From Desmospora activa DSM 45169 (lineage in GTDB: Bacteria; Bacillota; Bacilli; Thermoactinomycetales; DSM-45169), in assembly GCF_003046315.1 (NCBI RefSeq), contig NZ_PZZP01000001.1:2666001-2730000 (forward strand): a DNA stretch of 64,000 nt, read 5' to 3'. Each line of letters opens with the position of its first letter. Position 1 is the first letter of the stretch. A program made the position numbers and the translations under genes. Of the stretch, positions 17,704 to 27,019 are shown one piece after another. The notes under the pieces are model-generated. The model saw only the letters and a program-made list of their open reading frames with translations. It ran no database searches and was not told the DNA's origin.

Positions 17704-17727
17704 ACTAATATTTAGTGACTTACTAAA
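17704..17727. promoter_or_regulatory. overlapping inverted repeats, candidate operator of azoR
   Basis: ACTAA-TAT-TTAGT (17704-17716) overlaps TTTAGT-N5-ACTAAA (17711-17727). Both have perfect arms and share one half-site. They lie 32-55 bp upstream of the azoR start, suitable for repression by a MarR- or HxlR-type regulator such as the YodB/CatR group; the regulator is not in the window. Confidence 0.55.
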
Positions 17728-17860
17728 CAGAAGGATAATCGATTTACTTACTTTTGTCAAGTTAATCAACTAGAGAAAGCGCTTTCCTCGATTGATCTTA
17801 GCCGAATATCTGATACCATAAAAATGATGACTCTATTTCGTACATAAAGGAGTGGAAAAA

Positions 17861-18301
17861 ATGCAGCTCATTGTTTACTTGGCTGGTCAGATCCACGATG
17901 ATTGGCGGGAGCAACTGCGGTTAAAAGCGGAGGAGCGTAATCTTCCAATCGTGTTTAAAGGGCCGCAAGAAGATCACGACCGCTCCGATGACATCGGTGA
18001 AGCGATCAAGGGGCAACAGCCCAACGCGGAGTACCGGGATCAAGCCGCCTCTGAGATGAATAATCTGCGCACCCGTATATGGATGGAAAAAGCGGATGTG
18101 GTTATCGCCCTGTTCGGAGAAAAATACCGCCAATGGAACACGGCAATGGACGCAGCCATCGCGATTCAATCCAACAAACCCCTCATCTTAGTGCGGCCGC
18201 CAGCACTGATCCACCCTTTAAAAGAGCTGGCACAACGGGCGCAAGTGGTTGTGGAAACACCGGAGCAAGCCCTGGATGCGTTGGCATATGTATTAGAATA
18301 A
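17861..18301 (+). CDS. ytoQ: YtoQ family protein
   Basis: 146 residues, cytosolic, related to nucleoside 2-deoxyribosyltransferase folds. 'VYLAGQIHDDWREQL', 'VFKGPQEDHDRSDDIGE', 'RTRIWMEKADVVIALFGEKYRQWNTAMDAA' and 'NKPLILVRPPALIHPLKEL' match the YtoQ family closely. Biochemical function is not established. ATG 17861 has AGGAG at 8-nt spacing, better than the in-frame GTG at 17852. Followed by a terminator. Confidence 0.85.
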   Translation: MQLIVYLAGQIHDDWREQLRLKAEERNLPIVFKGPQEDHDRSDDIGEAIKGQQPNAEYRDQAASEMNNLRTRIWMEKADVVIALFGEKYRQWNTAMDAAIAIQSNKPLILVRPPALIHPLKELAQRAQVVVETPEQALDALAYVLE

Positions 18302-18324
18302 AAAGGCCCTCATACGGGGGCTCG

Positions 18325-18373
18325 AAAAAAGTGACCCTGTCCCAATTAGAAAACCGTGGGCGGGTCACTTTTT
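18325..18373 (+). terminator. terminator of ytoQ
   Basis: AAAAAAGTGACCC (from 18325) pairs with GGGTCACTTTTT (18362-18373), a 12-bp stem with a T-run. The gap to gerQ also holds a perfect GGGGTGA/TCACCCC hairpin at 18424-18443 without a T-run. Confidence 0.8.
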
Positions 18374-18528
18374 ATGATACGTAATACGGGGTCGCAGACA
18401 GCGCTGATGAAAGTCGCACCTATGGGGTGAGATTTATCACCCCTAGTTCAATATACGGAAACCAGATGAAAATAAACCCACGTGGATAAAGGATATTGGA
18501 AAACCAATCCCCACTAATCTCCAAATCC

Positions 18529-18837
18529 TCACTCCGCTTCCCCGGCTAAGGCGGCAGGCTGGTTTTCAAACACGACATAATCGACATTGATATTATGGAA
18601 TACCATATCTTTGCCCGACTGTTGATCACGAACCAGGATAAAATCCCGCCCCACCCCGCGCAGCGTGCCTGTCACTCTTTTTGCGTTCCACTGGGGATTG
18701 TTCTCAAAGGTGAGGTAGACGGTAATCAGCTTGCCGACGTTCCGCTCCAACAGATCCTCGGTATAGACCCGTTCACGCCGCTGGGATACCCAGCTATAAT
18801 CAGCCACCTGAGCCTGATAGGGATAATTCCAATACAT
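18529..18837 (-). CDS. gerQ: spore coat protein GerQ
   Basis: 102 residues. 'LLERNVGKLITVYLTFENNPQW', 'GTLRGVGRDFILVRDQQSGK' and 'VDYVVFENQ' match B. subtilis GerQ (YwdL), a coat protein needed for proper placement of the cortex hydrolase CwlJ and a transglutaminase substrate. The Gln-rich N-terminal part seen in some GerQ proteins is short here. ATG 18837 has AGGGGG 8 nt upstream. It directly follows cwlJ, as in Bacillus; expression is expected in the mother cell during sporulation. Confidence 0.92.
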   Translation of the reverse strand: MYWNYPYQAQVADYSWVSQRRERVYTEDLLERNVGKLITVYLTFENNPQWNAKRVTGTLRGVGRDFILVRDQQSGKDMVFHNINVDYVVFENQPAALAGEAE

Positions 18838-18851
18838 CCCGCTACACCCCC

Positions 18852-19274
18852 TCAATAAACGTTAGGACACTCGGTCGCAGAAGGAACATAGAAACAGTGC
18901 GCTTTAAAACGGCCGCTGTTTGTCTGATTAAACCAAGTTGGCGGACAGACTCCTGGCGGTCGAAAAAACCAGAGCGCATAACGCGCCGGGTCAATTCGTT
19001 CCCCTTTGACCACCCGTCGCGCCAAGCGAATCTCCCGTTGGCGTGCCGCCTGATAAAAGTAAGGCTTTTGTACCGCCTCAAACCCACCGGGTGATTGAAA
19101 AACCATCTGCTGCAATGTACTCAGATCTTGAAAATCCAAGCAGTTGGATCTCACCCGATTAACCCCCACATTTCCCACCATCAACATCCCCTGCTCGCCA
19201 TCCTCTTCCGCTTCCGCCCGCATCAACCGCGCCAACAACTTGACGTGCTCGCTGTTTGTCCGTACCACCGCCAT
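18852..19274 (-). CDS. cwlJ: spore cortex hydrolase CwlJ
   Basis: 140 residues, the size of CwlJ: a lone SleB-type hydrolase domain (PF07486) without signal peptide. 'LARLMRAEAEEDGEQGMLMVGNVGVNR' carries the catalytic glutamate, followed by 'QSPGGFEAVQKPYFYQAA' and 'ALWFFRPPGVCPPTWF'. CwlJ degrades cortex during Ca-DPA-triggered germination. ATG 19274 has GAGGTGG 6 nt upstream; a GTG at 19283 overlaps the SD. gerQ follows 14 nt after the stop, forming the conserved cwlJ-gerQ unit. Confidence 0.93.
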   Translation of the reverse strand: MAVVRTNSEHVKLLARLMRAEAEEDGEQGMLMVGNVGVNRVRSNCLDFQDLSTLQQMVFQSPGGFEAVQKPYFYQAARQREIRLARRVVKGERIDPARYALWFFRPPGVCPPTWFNQTNSGRFKAHCFYVPSATECPNVY

Positions 19275-19434
19275 AGAAACCACCTCACCCTTAACCCTAT
19301 TTCAGGTGAAGGAAAAAAAGAACCGGAAGCTGTAAGTGCAATTGTCGATCTTATACAACTCCGATATTATTTTTGTGAAAATATCAATAAATTCCTTGGT
19401 TATATTGACCAGATGGTATAAAATGAACATGCAT

Positions 19435-19464
19435 TTGACAGTAAAGAATCCCTTAAATCATTAT
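19435..19464 (+). promoter_or_regulatory. candidate promoter for the VWA lipoprotein gene
   Basis: A perfect TTGACA (19435-19440) with an 18-bp spacer and CATTAT (19459-19464), about 60 bp before the start codon. The -10 is weak. Confidence 0.45.
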
Positions 19465-19526
19465 TTCTTTCGGTCTTTTTGTTGATGACTCAACTTTATC
19501 CACATCTTTATAGGGGGCAACCAATC

Positions 19527-20792
19527 ATGCTCGATCGTGTAAGACTATCCATGGTGACTTTGTTATGCATCGCTTTAATTGGATGTAACTCGCCTGTAAA
19601 TAATGCAGCTGATAACGATGAGAGCAGGGAAAAAAACTTCGCTAAAACACAATCGATTGAAGACATCCTAACAGCAAAACCAGGCACCTTCGCTGGAGAC
19701 AAATACAATGTAAAAAAAATTGAACAAGAGCTTAAAAAACATGACAAAATGAACCCCGATGAAGCATTTGCGTTAATGCTATCCTATGTAGCGGAAGATT
19801 ATCGACCGTTTAAAAAGAGATTGGATGCGTTTGATACCGAACACCGGCTGAGTGATCAACCGGATATTGCTGCAGGGATTGATTTTGTACCAGAACAACT
19901 GAATGTAGCCATCTTGTTGGATGCAAGTGGAAGTATGGCCGGGCAAGTTCCAGGTGGAGTAAAAATGGACTTAGCGAAGGAAGCGGTTAATCACTTTGCT
20001 TCTAACCTTCCAGAAGGAACCAATGTCTCCCTCCGTATTTACGGCCACAAAGGAAGTAACAGCGAAAAAGATAAAGCAGTGTCATGTGATAGCAATGAGG
20101 TTATCTACGAAGCTCATACATATGATGATCGTTTTCAACAAGTATTGGATAACGTAAAGCCCATAGGCTGGACTCCTCTGGCAGCCGCCATTAAAAGTGC
20201 CAAGGATGATCTAAGTGCTAATTCCGAAAACGCCCGCAATCTCGTTTATGTGGTGAGTGATGGAGAGGAAACTTGTGGTGGTGATCCGATCAAAGAAGCG
20301 AAGCATCTCAATCAATCGAATATACAGGCGATGGTCAATATCATTGGCTTTGATGTGGATGACAAAGGACAAAAAGAATTAAAGGAAGTAGCTGAAGCTG
20401 GTGGTGGCGTGTATGAAACCGTAGACACAGGCGAGGATTTGCAAGCATGGATGGAGAATGAGCGTTTAAAGATCGATGCGGCTTGGGAGCAGTGGAAAAA
20501 CGATAATTATTATTCGGTTGCGGAACAAAACTCGGATAAGCATTTTGACTTAATGGAGTTAGAAGATCATTTTTATGAAGTGTTGTCCAGAGAAGAAGGT
20601 CGATTCTATAAACTAGCAATGATGATGGAAGATATGAATTTAATCGAGGATAATAATAAGATCGATGAATGGATTGAATCACGTGGAGACGAGCTCGATC
20701 AATACATCAGTGAATACTTGAATCAGTTGGATCAAGATATAGAAAAGGATGATGAGAAAACAACAAAAGAGCTTGAAGAGAAAGCTCCATAA
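19527..20792 (+). CDS. VWA-domain lipoprotein
   Basis: 421 residues. The signal peptide ends in 'IALIGC', a lipobox, so it is anchored outside the membrane. Residues about 125-310 form a von Willebrand A domain with an intact MIDAS ('LLDASGSM', then Thr in 'GWTPLAAAI' and 'VSDGEETCGG'). The C-terminal third is acidic and helical. It resembles secreted YwmC/YwmD-type proteins of Bacillus, whose role is poorly known. ATG 19527 has GGGGG 9 nt upstream. The gene and its neighbour look more AT-rich than surrounding genes, suggesting possible transfer. Confidence 0.85.
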   Translation: MLDRVRLSMVTLLCIALIGCNSPVNNAADNDESREKNFAKTQSIEDILTAKPGTFAGDKYNVKKIEQELKKHDKMNPDEAFALMLSYVAEDYRPFKKRLDAFDTEHRLSDQPDIAAGIDFVPEQLNVAILLDASGSMAGQVPGGVKMDLAKEAVNHFASNLPEGTNVSLRIYGHKGSNSEKDKAVSCDSNEVIYEAHTYDDRFQQVLDNVKPIGWTPLAAAIKSAKDDLSANSENARNLVYVVSDGEETCGGDPIKEAKHLNQSNIQAMVNIIGFDVDDKGQKELKEVAEAGGGVYETVDTGEDLQAWMENERLKIDAAWEQWKNDNYYSVAEQNSDKHFDLMELEDHFYEVLSREEGRFYKLAMMMEDMNLIEDNNKIDEWIESRGDELDQYISEYLNQLDQDIEKDDEKTTKELEEKAP

Positions 20793-20883
20793 GAATGAAA
20801 GCGGGATGGATACATGCTCTTCCATCCCTCATTAGTCTTTACCATGGTTTCAGCTAAAAACGTCGATTGATAGCAGAGATGTA

Positions 20884-21480
20884 ATGGTGAAAGAAAAACC
20901 GTCGATTGCAGCATATTTCGCTATAATCTCTTTTCCATTCGTTGTTGGAGGTTGTGCAGCGATTTTACCTGATGTCTCAACTGTATGGTTGGAAATATGG
21001 ATATTATCTTTATTTCTTTTGATTTGTTGGATTGGTTATGGTCATTTTTTTGGCCATTTTTATCGTTTGTCCCATCGCTATCTTTTTTCAATCGTATCTG
21101 TAAACCTCGGCGCATTTTATGCTTTGGTATTAGCGTGGAGAATTTCAGGAGAAGCCGTGTGGTTAGGGGTTGTGTTCGCTGTTTTGTTTGTCGCTTCAAT
21201 CATATTGGGTTATAAACATCGGGCAACGGTGTGCAAATTGTTCAATATGGATATTAAAAATGGTAAACCAAAAAGCCAGAAAGATGGGAACCTTCGATGG
21301 ATCGGTATCCTATTTATTGCTGGCTCCATTGTTTCAGTTACAGGTGGAGGAGCGGCAACGGGATTACCAACTTTAGTACTTTTTATCTGTACCATGATCA
21401 TCAGTACGACGTTTTCCACCATCTATTATCAAGTGGAAGTAATGGCTGAGTCTCAAGAAGACAGCAATCCCCTACCCTGA
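20884..21480 (+). CDS. hypothetical polytopic membrane protein
   Basis: I do not recognise a family. 198 residues with about six hydrophobic segments (roughly 8-28, 34-54, 65-85, 89-109, 135-155, 160-180) and a polar loop near 115-132. Like the upstream VWA gene it is AT-rich, with many ATA, TTT and TTA codons. The SD before ATG 20884 is weak. The two genes are 90 bp apart, with a GGGATGGA/TCCATCCC hairpin between them that may attenuate read-through. Confidence 0.6.
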   Translation: MVKEKPSIAAYFAIISFPFVVGGCAAILPDVSTVWLEIWILSLFLLICWIGYGHFFGHFYRLSHRYLFSIVSVNLGAFYALVLAWRISGEAVWLGVVFAVLFVASIILGYKHRATVCKLFNMDIKNGKPKSQKDGNLRWIGILFIAGSIVSVTGGGAATGLPTLVLFICTMIISTTFSTIYYQVEVMAESQEDSNPLP

Positions 21481-21499
21481 CACCCCCTTTTACCTGCTC

Positions 21500-21538
21500 A
21501 AACAAAACTCCCTTACCCAGGGGAGTTTTGTTTATTTT
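21500..21538. terminator. terminator between convergent genes
   Basis: AAACAAAACTCCC (21500-21512) pairs with GGGAGTTTTGTTT (21521-21533), followed by ATTTT. Confidence 0.8.
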
Positions 21539-21549
21539 CTACGGTGTTT

Positions 21550-23157
21550 TTACGCCCGATAACCAATCCGCCCGTTTACCACGGTCATTCTCACCTGAGC
21601 CTGTAACCATTCATCCGGATCCGGTCCCAACAAATCCCGATCAAATACGGTAAAATCAGCCCATTTACCTGGGGAGATGGAGCCGCGCTCCCCTTCCTCC
21701 CCCGCAGTCGCTGCCGCACCCAGAGTGAATAGACGCAACGCTTGGAGAGGGGTTAGTTTCTGTTGCGGCAGGTAGCCTTCTTCGTGAGCGTCTTCCGGTG
21801 CCCGCCGAGTAATCGCAGCATGGATGCCGAGCAGCGGATTAAGCGGCTCAATTGGGGCATCGCTTCCTCCTCCACAGGGTAAGCCGGTTTCCAACAGCGT
21901 CTTCCACGCATAAGCGTAATCCAGTCGCTCACGCCCCAGTCGGTTCATCACCCACGGGAAATCGCTGGCAACAAAGCGCGGTTGGATATCCAACGCCAGC
22001 GGCAATTGCGTCAAGCGTTGTAATAAGTCTCGTCGCAACACCTGAGCATGGATCAGCCGGTCCCGGTTGGGGGCGGATACCCACTGCCGCAACGGAAATG
22101 CTTCCAAGGCGTCGAGCACCATCTCGGTTCCACCGTCTCCGATGGCATGTATGGCTACGGTCATCCCTGCCTGGCGGGCGTGCTCTACCCATCGCTGTAA
22201 CTCGGCCGGCATATGGACAGATAAGCCACAGGTGTCAGGTGCATCGGCATAGGGTTGCGACAATAGGGCAGTGCGCCCGCCAATGCTGCCATCGGCAAAA
22301 AGCTTCATCGCCCCGATGCGAAACCATTCATCGCCATCTCCCGTTTTCCATCCTCGCTCTTTGATCTCTTCCAAATAAGGATGATAGATCAAATGATGGC
22401 TGCGTAAAGGAATATCCACCTCCACCAACCCTCGAAAAATCGATTCTAGCGCATCGACGCTTTCCGCTGTGCGCAAATCTTCCGTATGGACTGCAGTCAG
22501 CCCAAGAGAGAGCGCTTCTTGCGCCCCCGTTTGCGCCCATTTTTTTCGATCTGCGTCTGTCGCGGCAGGTAAGGCTGCAAAAAACGGCTGTGATGCGTTT
22601 TCATATACCAATCCATTGAAATTGCCCCTGTCATCGCGACCAAAAGATCCATCACTCGGGTCCGGCTCATTCTGCCCAATCCCAGCCGTTCGCAAAGCAG
22701 TGGAATTGACCAAATACACATGGTGACACGTCCGGGTCAGCAACACAGGGTGGAAAGGGGTGACGGCATCAATTTCTGCCAGTGTGGGAAGAGTAGGCTT
22801 TTTCCAGCGGTTCTGATCCCAATGAATCCCGCGAATCCATCGGCCCTCCGGCGTTTTGGCCACAACTTCCCGCAAGCACCGCAACAATTCTTCTTTGGAG
22901 TTCACCTGGGATAAATCAAGTAGAGAGCGTTCCATCCCATAAGCCAGCAAATGCAGATGGTTATCCACCAATCCCGGTGTAACCACATTTCCTTCCCAAT
23001 CCACCACCGGCACATCATGGCGTCCAAATTGAAGCAGCAACTCCTCTGTCTCCCCAACTGCGCGGATACGTCCCCACTCGATATAGACCGCTTCCGCTGT
23101 AGGACGCGTCGAGTCTAACGTGATCACCTGGCCATTGATGAATAAAGCCCGTTCCAC
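21550..23157 (-). CDS. amidohydrolase family 3 protein (YtcJ-like)
   Basis: 535 residues, metal-dependent hydrolase of the TIM-barrel amidohydrolase superfamily. 'VVTPGLVDNHLHLLAYG' holds the first metal-binding histidines, followed by 'GAMKLFADGSIGGRTALL', 'TVAIHAIGDGGTEMVLDAL' and 'GGGSDAPIEPLNPLLGIHAA', all typical of the YtcJ/NfdA group that hydrolyses amides or formamides. The substrate cannot be deduced. It lies upstream of a convergent terminator and downstream of a YjiH-type transporter on the same strand, with a 148-bp gap; a shared substrate is possible but unproven. Confidence 0.85.
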   Translation of the reverse strand: MERALFINGQVITLDSTRPTAEAVYIEWGRIRAVGETEELLLQFGRHDVPVVDWEGNVVTPGLVDNHLHLLAYGMERSLLDLSQVNSKEELLRCLREVVAKTPEGRWIRGIHWDQNRWKKPTLPTLAEIDAVTPFHPVLLTRTCHHVYLVNSTALRTAGIGQNEPDPSDGSFGRDDRGNFNGLVYENASQPFFAALPAATDADRKKWAQTGAQEALSLGLTAVHTEDLRTAESVDALESIFRGLVEVDIPLRSHHLIYHPYLEEIKERGWKTGDGDEWFRIGAMKLFADGSIGGRTALLSQPYADAPDTCGLSVHMPAELQRWVEHARQAGMTVAIHAIGDGGTEMVLDALEAFPLRQWVSAPNRDRLIHAQVLRRDLLQRLTQLPLALDIQPRFVASDFPWVMNRLGRERLDYAYAWKTLLETGLPCGGGSDAPIEPLNPLLGIHAAITRRAPEDAHEEGYLPQQKLTPLQALRLFTLGAAATAGEEGERGSISPGKWADFTVFDRDLLGPDPDEWLQAQVRMTVVNGRIGYRA

Positions 23158-23305
23158 CGTTTATCCCCTACTTTCCTGTCGGCTTCTCCAAAAGACTAAA
23201 AGCTGGTCATTCCCGCATCTTTTTCAAAATCTCCACGGTACCATTGATATTGACACTCCCGCGATTTACTGTAAAAAGGCTGTCACTTCAACCATCAACA
23301 AGGAC

Positions 23306-24685
23306 TCAAAACAACACATGTCCCACCCATACAAACAGTGGCAAGGTAATCAGTGTCCGTTGCAAAAAGATGACGGCTAGTTCCCAAAAACGGATTGGAA
23401 TCTTCGATTTTAAAAGCAATATCCCGATCTCAGAAAGATAGATCAACTGGGAAACAGCCATTCCCGCAATCACAAAACGCGTCAATTCACTTTCGATTCC
23501 CGCTCCGATCACCGCGGGTAAAAACATATCGACAAAACCGACGATCAACGCGGGCGCAGCCGCCTCCGCTTCCGGTACTTGTAACAAGGTCAACAGCGGG
23601 ATTAAAGGTATGCTCAACCACTGGAACAACGGTGTAAATTCCGCCACTATCAAAGCGAGCGTACCTAGCCCCATCACCAATGGAATCAGCCCCAGCCAAA
23701 TATCCAACACATTAGCCAAGCTGGCCTTTAACACACCACGAATGCTTGCCCTTGAGGCTTGATCTTTGGCCTGTTCCATCCCCCAGGTCAATGGTGATTT
23801 TCCGGCGGGCACTTCTTCGTCAATCTGTTTACCCACTGGCTCATAATAGATATCCGGTTTCCAGGAGAGGGGAGGGATACGCGGACAGATAAAAGCCGCC
23901 ACCACCCCCGCCAAGAGAATCGTCCCGTACAAAGGAAGAAAATAAGCCCCTACTCCGATATAGGTGGCAATCACCAAACTAAACGCAATGGAGGCGATGG
24001 AAAAGTTGGTGGCGATTACCGCCGCTTCCCGCTGCGTATAATATCCCTTTTCATACTGCTTCGTGGTGATCAACACTCCTACTGGACCACTCCCCATCCA
24101 AGAAGCGACTGCGTCGATGGATGAACGGCCCGGCAAGCGAAACAGTGGCCGCATCACCTTATGCACAACAGTGCCAATAAAGTCCATCAGCCCAAATTCC
24201 ATCAACAGAGGCATAAACAAGGAAGCAAACAAAAACCAGGTGGCCAATACCGGAATCAAGGCAAACAATACCGTACCACCCGTCACTTCGGATGTAATCG
24301 CCTCTGGCCCCCATTCCCACAATGTCATGGCAGCAAATATCGCTCCAACGACACGAAAAGTCAACCATCCCCAGGAAAGATCGAACAGCGGGCGCATAAT
24401 CGCTGATCGTGCGATCCAATGTGGCTGAAACACCCGAAAAAGAATACTACCAAGAGCAGCTACTACCATCACTGTGGTCATGATACCCGGGAGCCATGCC
24501 GCCGACCAGGATTGAACGGTTTCGGCCATCACTCCTACCGGAATATTCCATTTATCAGATACATAAACAGGGGTGAGAAACAAGAACACCCCCAGTAATG
24601 AGGGGAGAAGAAAACGTAAGAGTCGCCTCCAACCGGCTGTCTCCCAAGTTAGAGAAACCAATTTTTTTGGCTGGGGTGCAGGCAT
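23306..24685 (-). CDS. YjiH-type nucleoside-recognition (Gate) domain membrane protein
   Basis: 459 residues with about ten membrane helices. 'VASWMGSGPVGVLITTKQYEKGYYTQREAAVIATNFS' and 'FVDMFLPAVIGAGIESELTRFVIAGMAVSQLIYLSEIG' are characteristic of the YjiH/spore maturation-like Gate domain family. Members may transport nucleosides or other small solutes; none is well defined. ATG 24685 has GAGGTGG 6 nt upstream, so the ten codons before it are discounted. Single gene or loosely linked to the amidohydrolase downstream. Confidence 0.8.
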   Translation of the reverse strand: MPAPQPKKLVSLTWETAGWRRLLRFLLPSLLGVFLFLTPVYVSDKWNIPVGVMAETVQSWSAAWLPGIMTTVMVVAALGSILFRVFQPHWIARSAIMRPLFDLSWGWLTFRVVGAIFAAMTLWEWGPEAITSEVTGGTVLFALIPVLATWFLFASLFMPLLMEFGLMDFIGTVVHKVMRPLFRLPGRSSIDAVASWMGSGPVGVLITTKQYEKGYYTQREAAVIATNFSIASIAFSLVIATYIGVGAYFLPLYGTILLAGVVAAFICPRIPPLSWKPDIYYEPVGKQIDEEVPAGKSPLTWGMEQAKDQASRASIRGVLKASLANVLDIWLGLIPLVMGLGTLALIVAEFTPLFQWLSIPLIPLLTLLQVPEAEAAAPALIVGFVDMFLPAVIGAGIESELTRFVIAGMAVSQLIYLSEIGILLLKSKIPIRFWELAVIFLQRTLITLPLFVWVGHVLF

Positions 24686-24954
24686 ATGAGCCACCTCGTT
24701 AGTATTTTTATACAAAACAACTGCATAACCTTACACGAGGATAGCAGAATACCCTACCACTGGCAACAGTATGGTTTATCACATGCCACGATGTCGATAA
24801 CCTGCCACCATAAGTAAGAGGAAACCCCAGCGATGTTCATTACAGAAAGATTTTTAAGGGCAAAGGGCCTCTACTGTATTATTCTACGGAAGACCCCGAA
24901 GGCGGATAGACTGCCGGAAATCTACTTAAGTCCCGGTCTATCGGTAAAAACTAC

Positions 24955-26331
24955 TCAATTGCGAGAATCATGCACCAACAGCGTACATGTTTCCACATGG
25001 GCGGTCTGCGGAAATAGATCAAAGGGTACAATCCGTTCCACCCGGTAACCGGAACGGGTGAGGCGGTTACAATCTTTTGCCAGAGTGGAGGGATTGCAAG
25101 AGACGTACACCAACCTTTTTACCGGTTTCTTCGTCAGATAACGCAACAGCCCTTCATCCATCCCAGTGCGAGGAGGATCAACAACCACCACATCCGGTTT
25201 CAGCCCTTCCTCTGCCCAGCGGGGGAGCAGTTCCTCTGCTTTTCCCACATGGTATTCCGCATGCTTGATCCCATTGAGGCGAGCGTTGTAGCGGGCATCG
25301 GCCACCGCTTCCGGGACGGTATCCATCCCGATCACCCGTGCGGCGGCGTCGGCCAGCCATAACCCGATGGTACCCGCACCGCAATAAGCATCCACCACGG
25401 TTTCCGCCCCGGTTAAAGCGGCCGCCCGTCGCACTTCATCATACAACTTTTCCGTCTGGGCCGGATTCAACTGAAAAAAAGAGGGGGCGGACAAGGCGTA
25501 TATACGGGATCTCAAGCGTTCTTCAATCTTTTCCTTGCCCCATAACAACCTCGTTTTCTCACCCATGACCAGCGATGTGCGCCGGGGGTTGTGATTGAGG
25601 ACAAGACTGGCCACATCGGGTAATCGTCGAATCCCTTCGATTAGCTCTTTCTCCCTGGGAAGCGTAGGTGTACGGCTGATCAACGCTACCTGGATCTCCC
25701 TAGTGGCAAAAGCCCGACGAGCCATCACATGGCGAAGGGAGCCACGATGGGTCCGCTCATCGTAGATCGGAATCCCCGTCTCTTGCAACAGCTTTCGCAC
25801 CTGTTCCAAAGTCTGGTTGATCGCAGGATGTTGCACCAGGCATCCACTTAGATCGACGAGGCGGTGTGACCCCGCACCGTACATGCCCATCTTTACTCGG
25901 CCCTTCTCTTCCTTGAGGGGCAATTGTGCTTTATTGCGATAATCCCATGGCCTTTCCATCCCCCGCGTCTCCTCCAGCGGTAATGAGTCGACATCCGTAT
26001 AGCGGGAAAACGCTTCATCCACCAATTCCCGCTTCAACCGCAACTGCATCGCATATTGGATGTGCTGCGTTTGGCAACCCCCGCATTCCAAATAGACGGG
26101 ACAGGGAGGAGTTTCTCGATGCGAAGACGATTTTAAGCGTTTGACAATTTGCGCAGAGGCATGACGTTTCTCCACCCGGGTCACTTTTACCAGCAAATAT
26201 TCCCCTGGAATGCCTCCGGAGACAAATACAACCTGCTTTCGATAATAGCCAACCCCTTCACCATTGATCCCCATCTTACGGATCGGCAGACGAATCATCT
26301 GCCCAATCTGTAGCTGTATATCCGAAATCAT
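24955..26331 (-). CDS. rlmD: 23S rRNA (uracil-5-)-methyltransferase, RlmD/RlmCD type
   Basis: SAM-dependent m5U methyltransferase of the TrmA/RumA family. An N-terminal TRAM domain is followed by a cysteine cluster ('CPVYLECGGC' plus a later 'SGC') that binds [4Fe-4S], then the methyltransferase domain with 'DAYCGAGTIGLWLA', 'VVVDPPRTGMDEG' and the catalytic 'VYVSCNPSTLAKD'. Target uridines cannot be set from sequence; Bacillus RlmCD methylates two 23S positions. ATG 26331 has GAGG 5 nt upstream; a TTG at 26358 is the alternative. An imperfect hairpin (24905-24942) follows the gene. Confidence 0.92.
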   Translation of the reverse strand: MISDIQLQIGQMIRLPIRKMGINGEGVGYYRKQVVFVSGGIPGEYLLVKVTRVEKRHASAQIVKRLKSSSHRETPPCPVYLECGGCQTQHIQYAMQLRLKRELVDEAFSRYTDVDSLPLEETRGMERPWDYRNKAQLPLKEEKGRVKMGMYGAGSHRLVDLSGCLVQHPAINQTLEQVRKLLQETGIPIYDERTHRGSLRHVMARRAFATREIQVALISRTPTLPREKELIEGIRRLPDVASLVLNHNPRRTSLVMGEKTRLLWGKEKIEERLRSRIYALSAPSFFQLNPAQTEKLYDEVRRAAALTGAETVVDAYCGAGTIGLWLADAAARVIGMDTVPEAVADARYNARLNGIKHAEYHVGKAEELLPRWAEEGLKPDVVVVDPPRTGMDEGLLRYLTKKPVKRLVYVSCNPSTLAKDCNRLTRSGYRVERIVPFDLFPQTAHVETCTLLVHDSRN

Positions 26332-26557
26332 CTGTTCCTCGTTTCCCTTCGCTTTCAAATAACCCTTCTGACACTGTATATTTTTTGCATAATCAACCAG
26401 CCTATCTCATGCTAACGTAAGACCTTAACAACGAAAAGGCCCTACTACATTGTATCGAAATGTGAAGAAATGCCCAAATTCGACATACTTCTTGATATAC
26501 TAACCACGAAAGGGGTTTCTGCCCATTCGTCAATCCCATAGTCAGGGGGGTATCACC

Positions 26558-26944
26558 ATGTCAGATTACCAACCGAGAGGCGGTCTTAAATTTTCTACGC
26601 ATGTCTTGGAAACAATCGCTGGGATCGCCACGATGGAAGTTGAGGGCATTACCGCGATGAGCGGTGGAGTAGTAGAGGGAATCAGCGAGCGACTCGGCCG
26701 CAAAAATCTCACCAAAGGGGTAGAGGTGGAAGCGGGAGAGCAGGAAGTGGCCATCGACCTGCGGGTGATTGTGGAATATGGTCGCAATGTTCCACAGGTT
26801 TATGAAAACGTGATTCAAAATGTCAGCAACGCCATCCAGCATATGACCGGATTGCGTGTAGTGGAAGTCGTCATGTATGTCGAAGGTGTCTCCTTCCCGG
26901 AAGAAGTTTCGGCAGCACCGCCTGAGCGAGGACGTGTACGATAA
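26558..26944 (+). CDS. Asp23/Gls24 family envelope stress response protein
   Basis: 128 residues, alpha/beta Asp23 fold: 'LKFSTHVLETIAGIATMEVEGITAMSGG', then 'VEVEAGEQEVAIDLRVIVEYG' and 'VVEVVMYVEGVSFP'. Members such as YloU are abundant peripheral membrane proteins linked to envelope homeostasis. ATG 26558 has a long G-run (GGGGGG) 7 nt upstream. Stand-alone gene with a strong terminator; no amaP-like partner is next to it. Confidence 0.9.
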   Translation: MSDYQPRGGLKFSTHVLETIAGIATMEVEGITAMSGGVVEGISERLGRKNLTKGVEVEAGEQEVAIDLRVIVEYGRNVPQVYENVIQNVSNAIQHMTGLRVVEVVMYVEGVSFPEEVSAAPPERGRVR

Positions 26945-26982
26945 TCCGATGGAATCAATATCCCCAGAAAAAGTTACATCGA

Positions 26983-27019
26983 AAAACCCGGCATCGACTT
27001 TTGTAGACGGCCGGGTTTT
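26983..27019 (+). terminator. terminator of the Asp23 gene
   Basis: AAAACCCGGC (26983-26992) pairs perfectly with GCCGGGTTTT (27010-27019). Confidence 0.8.
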
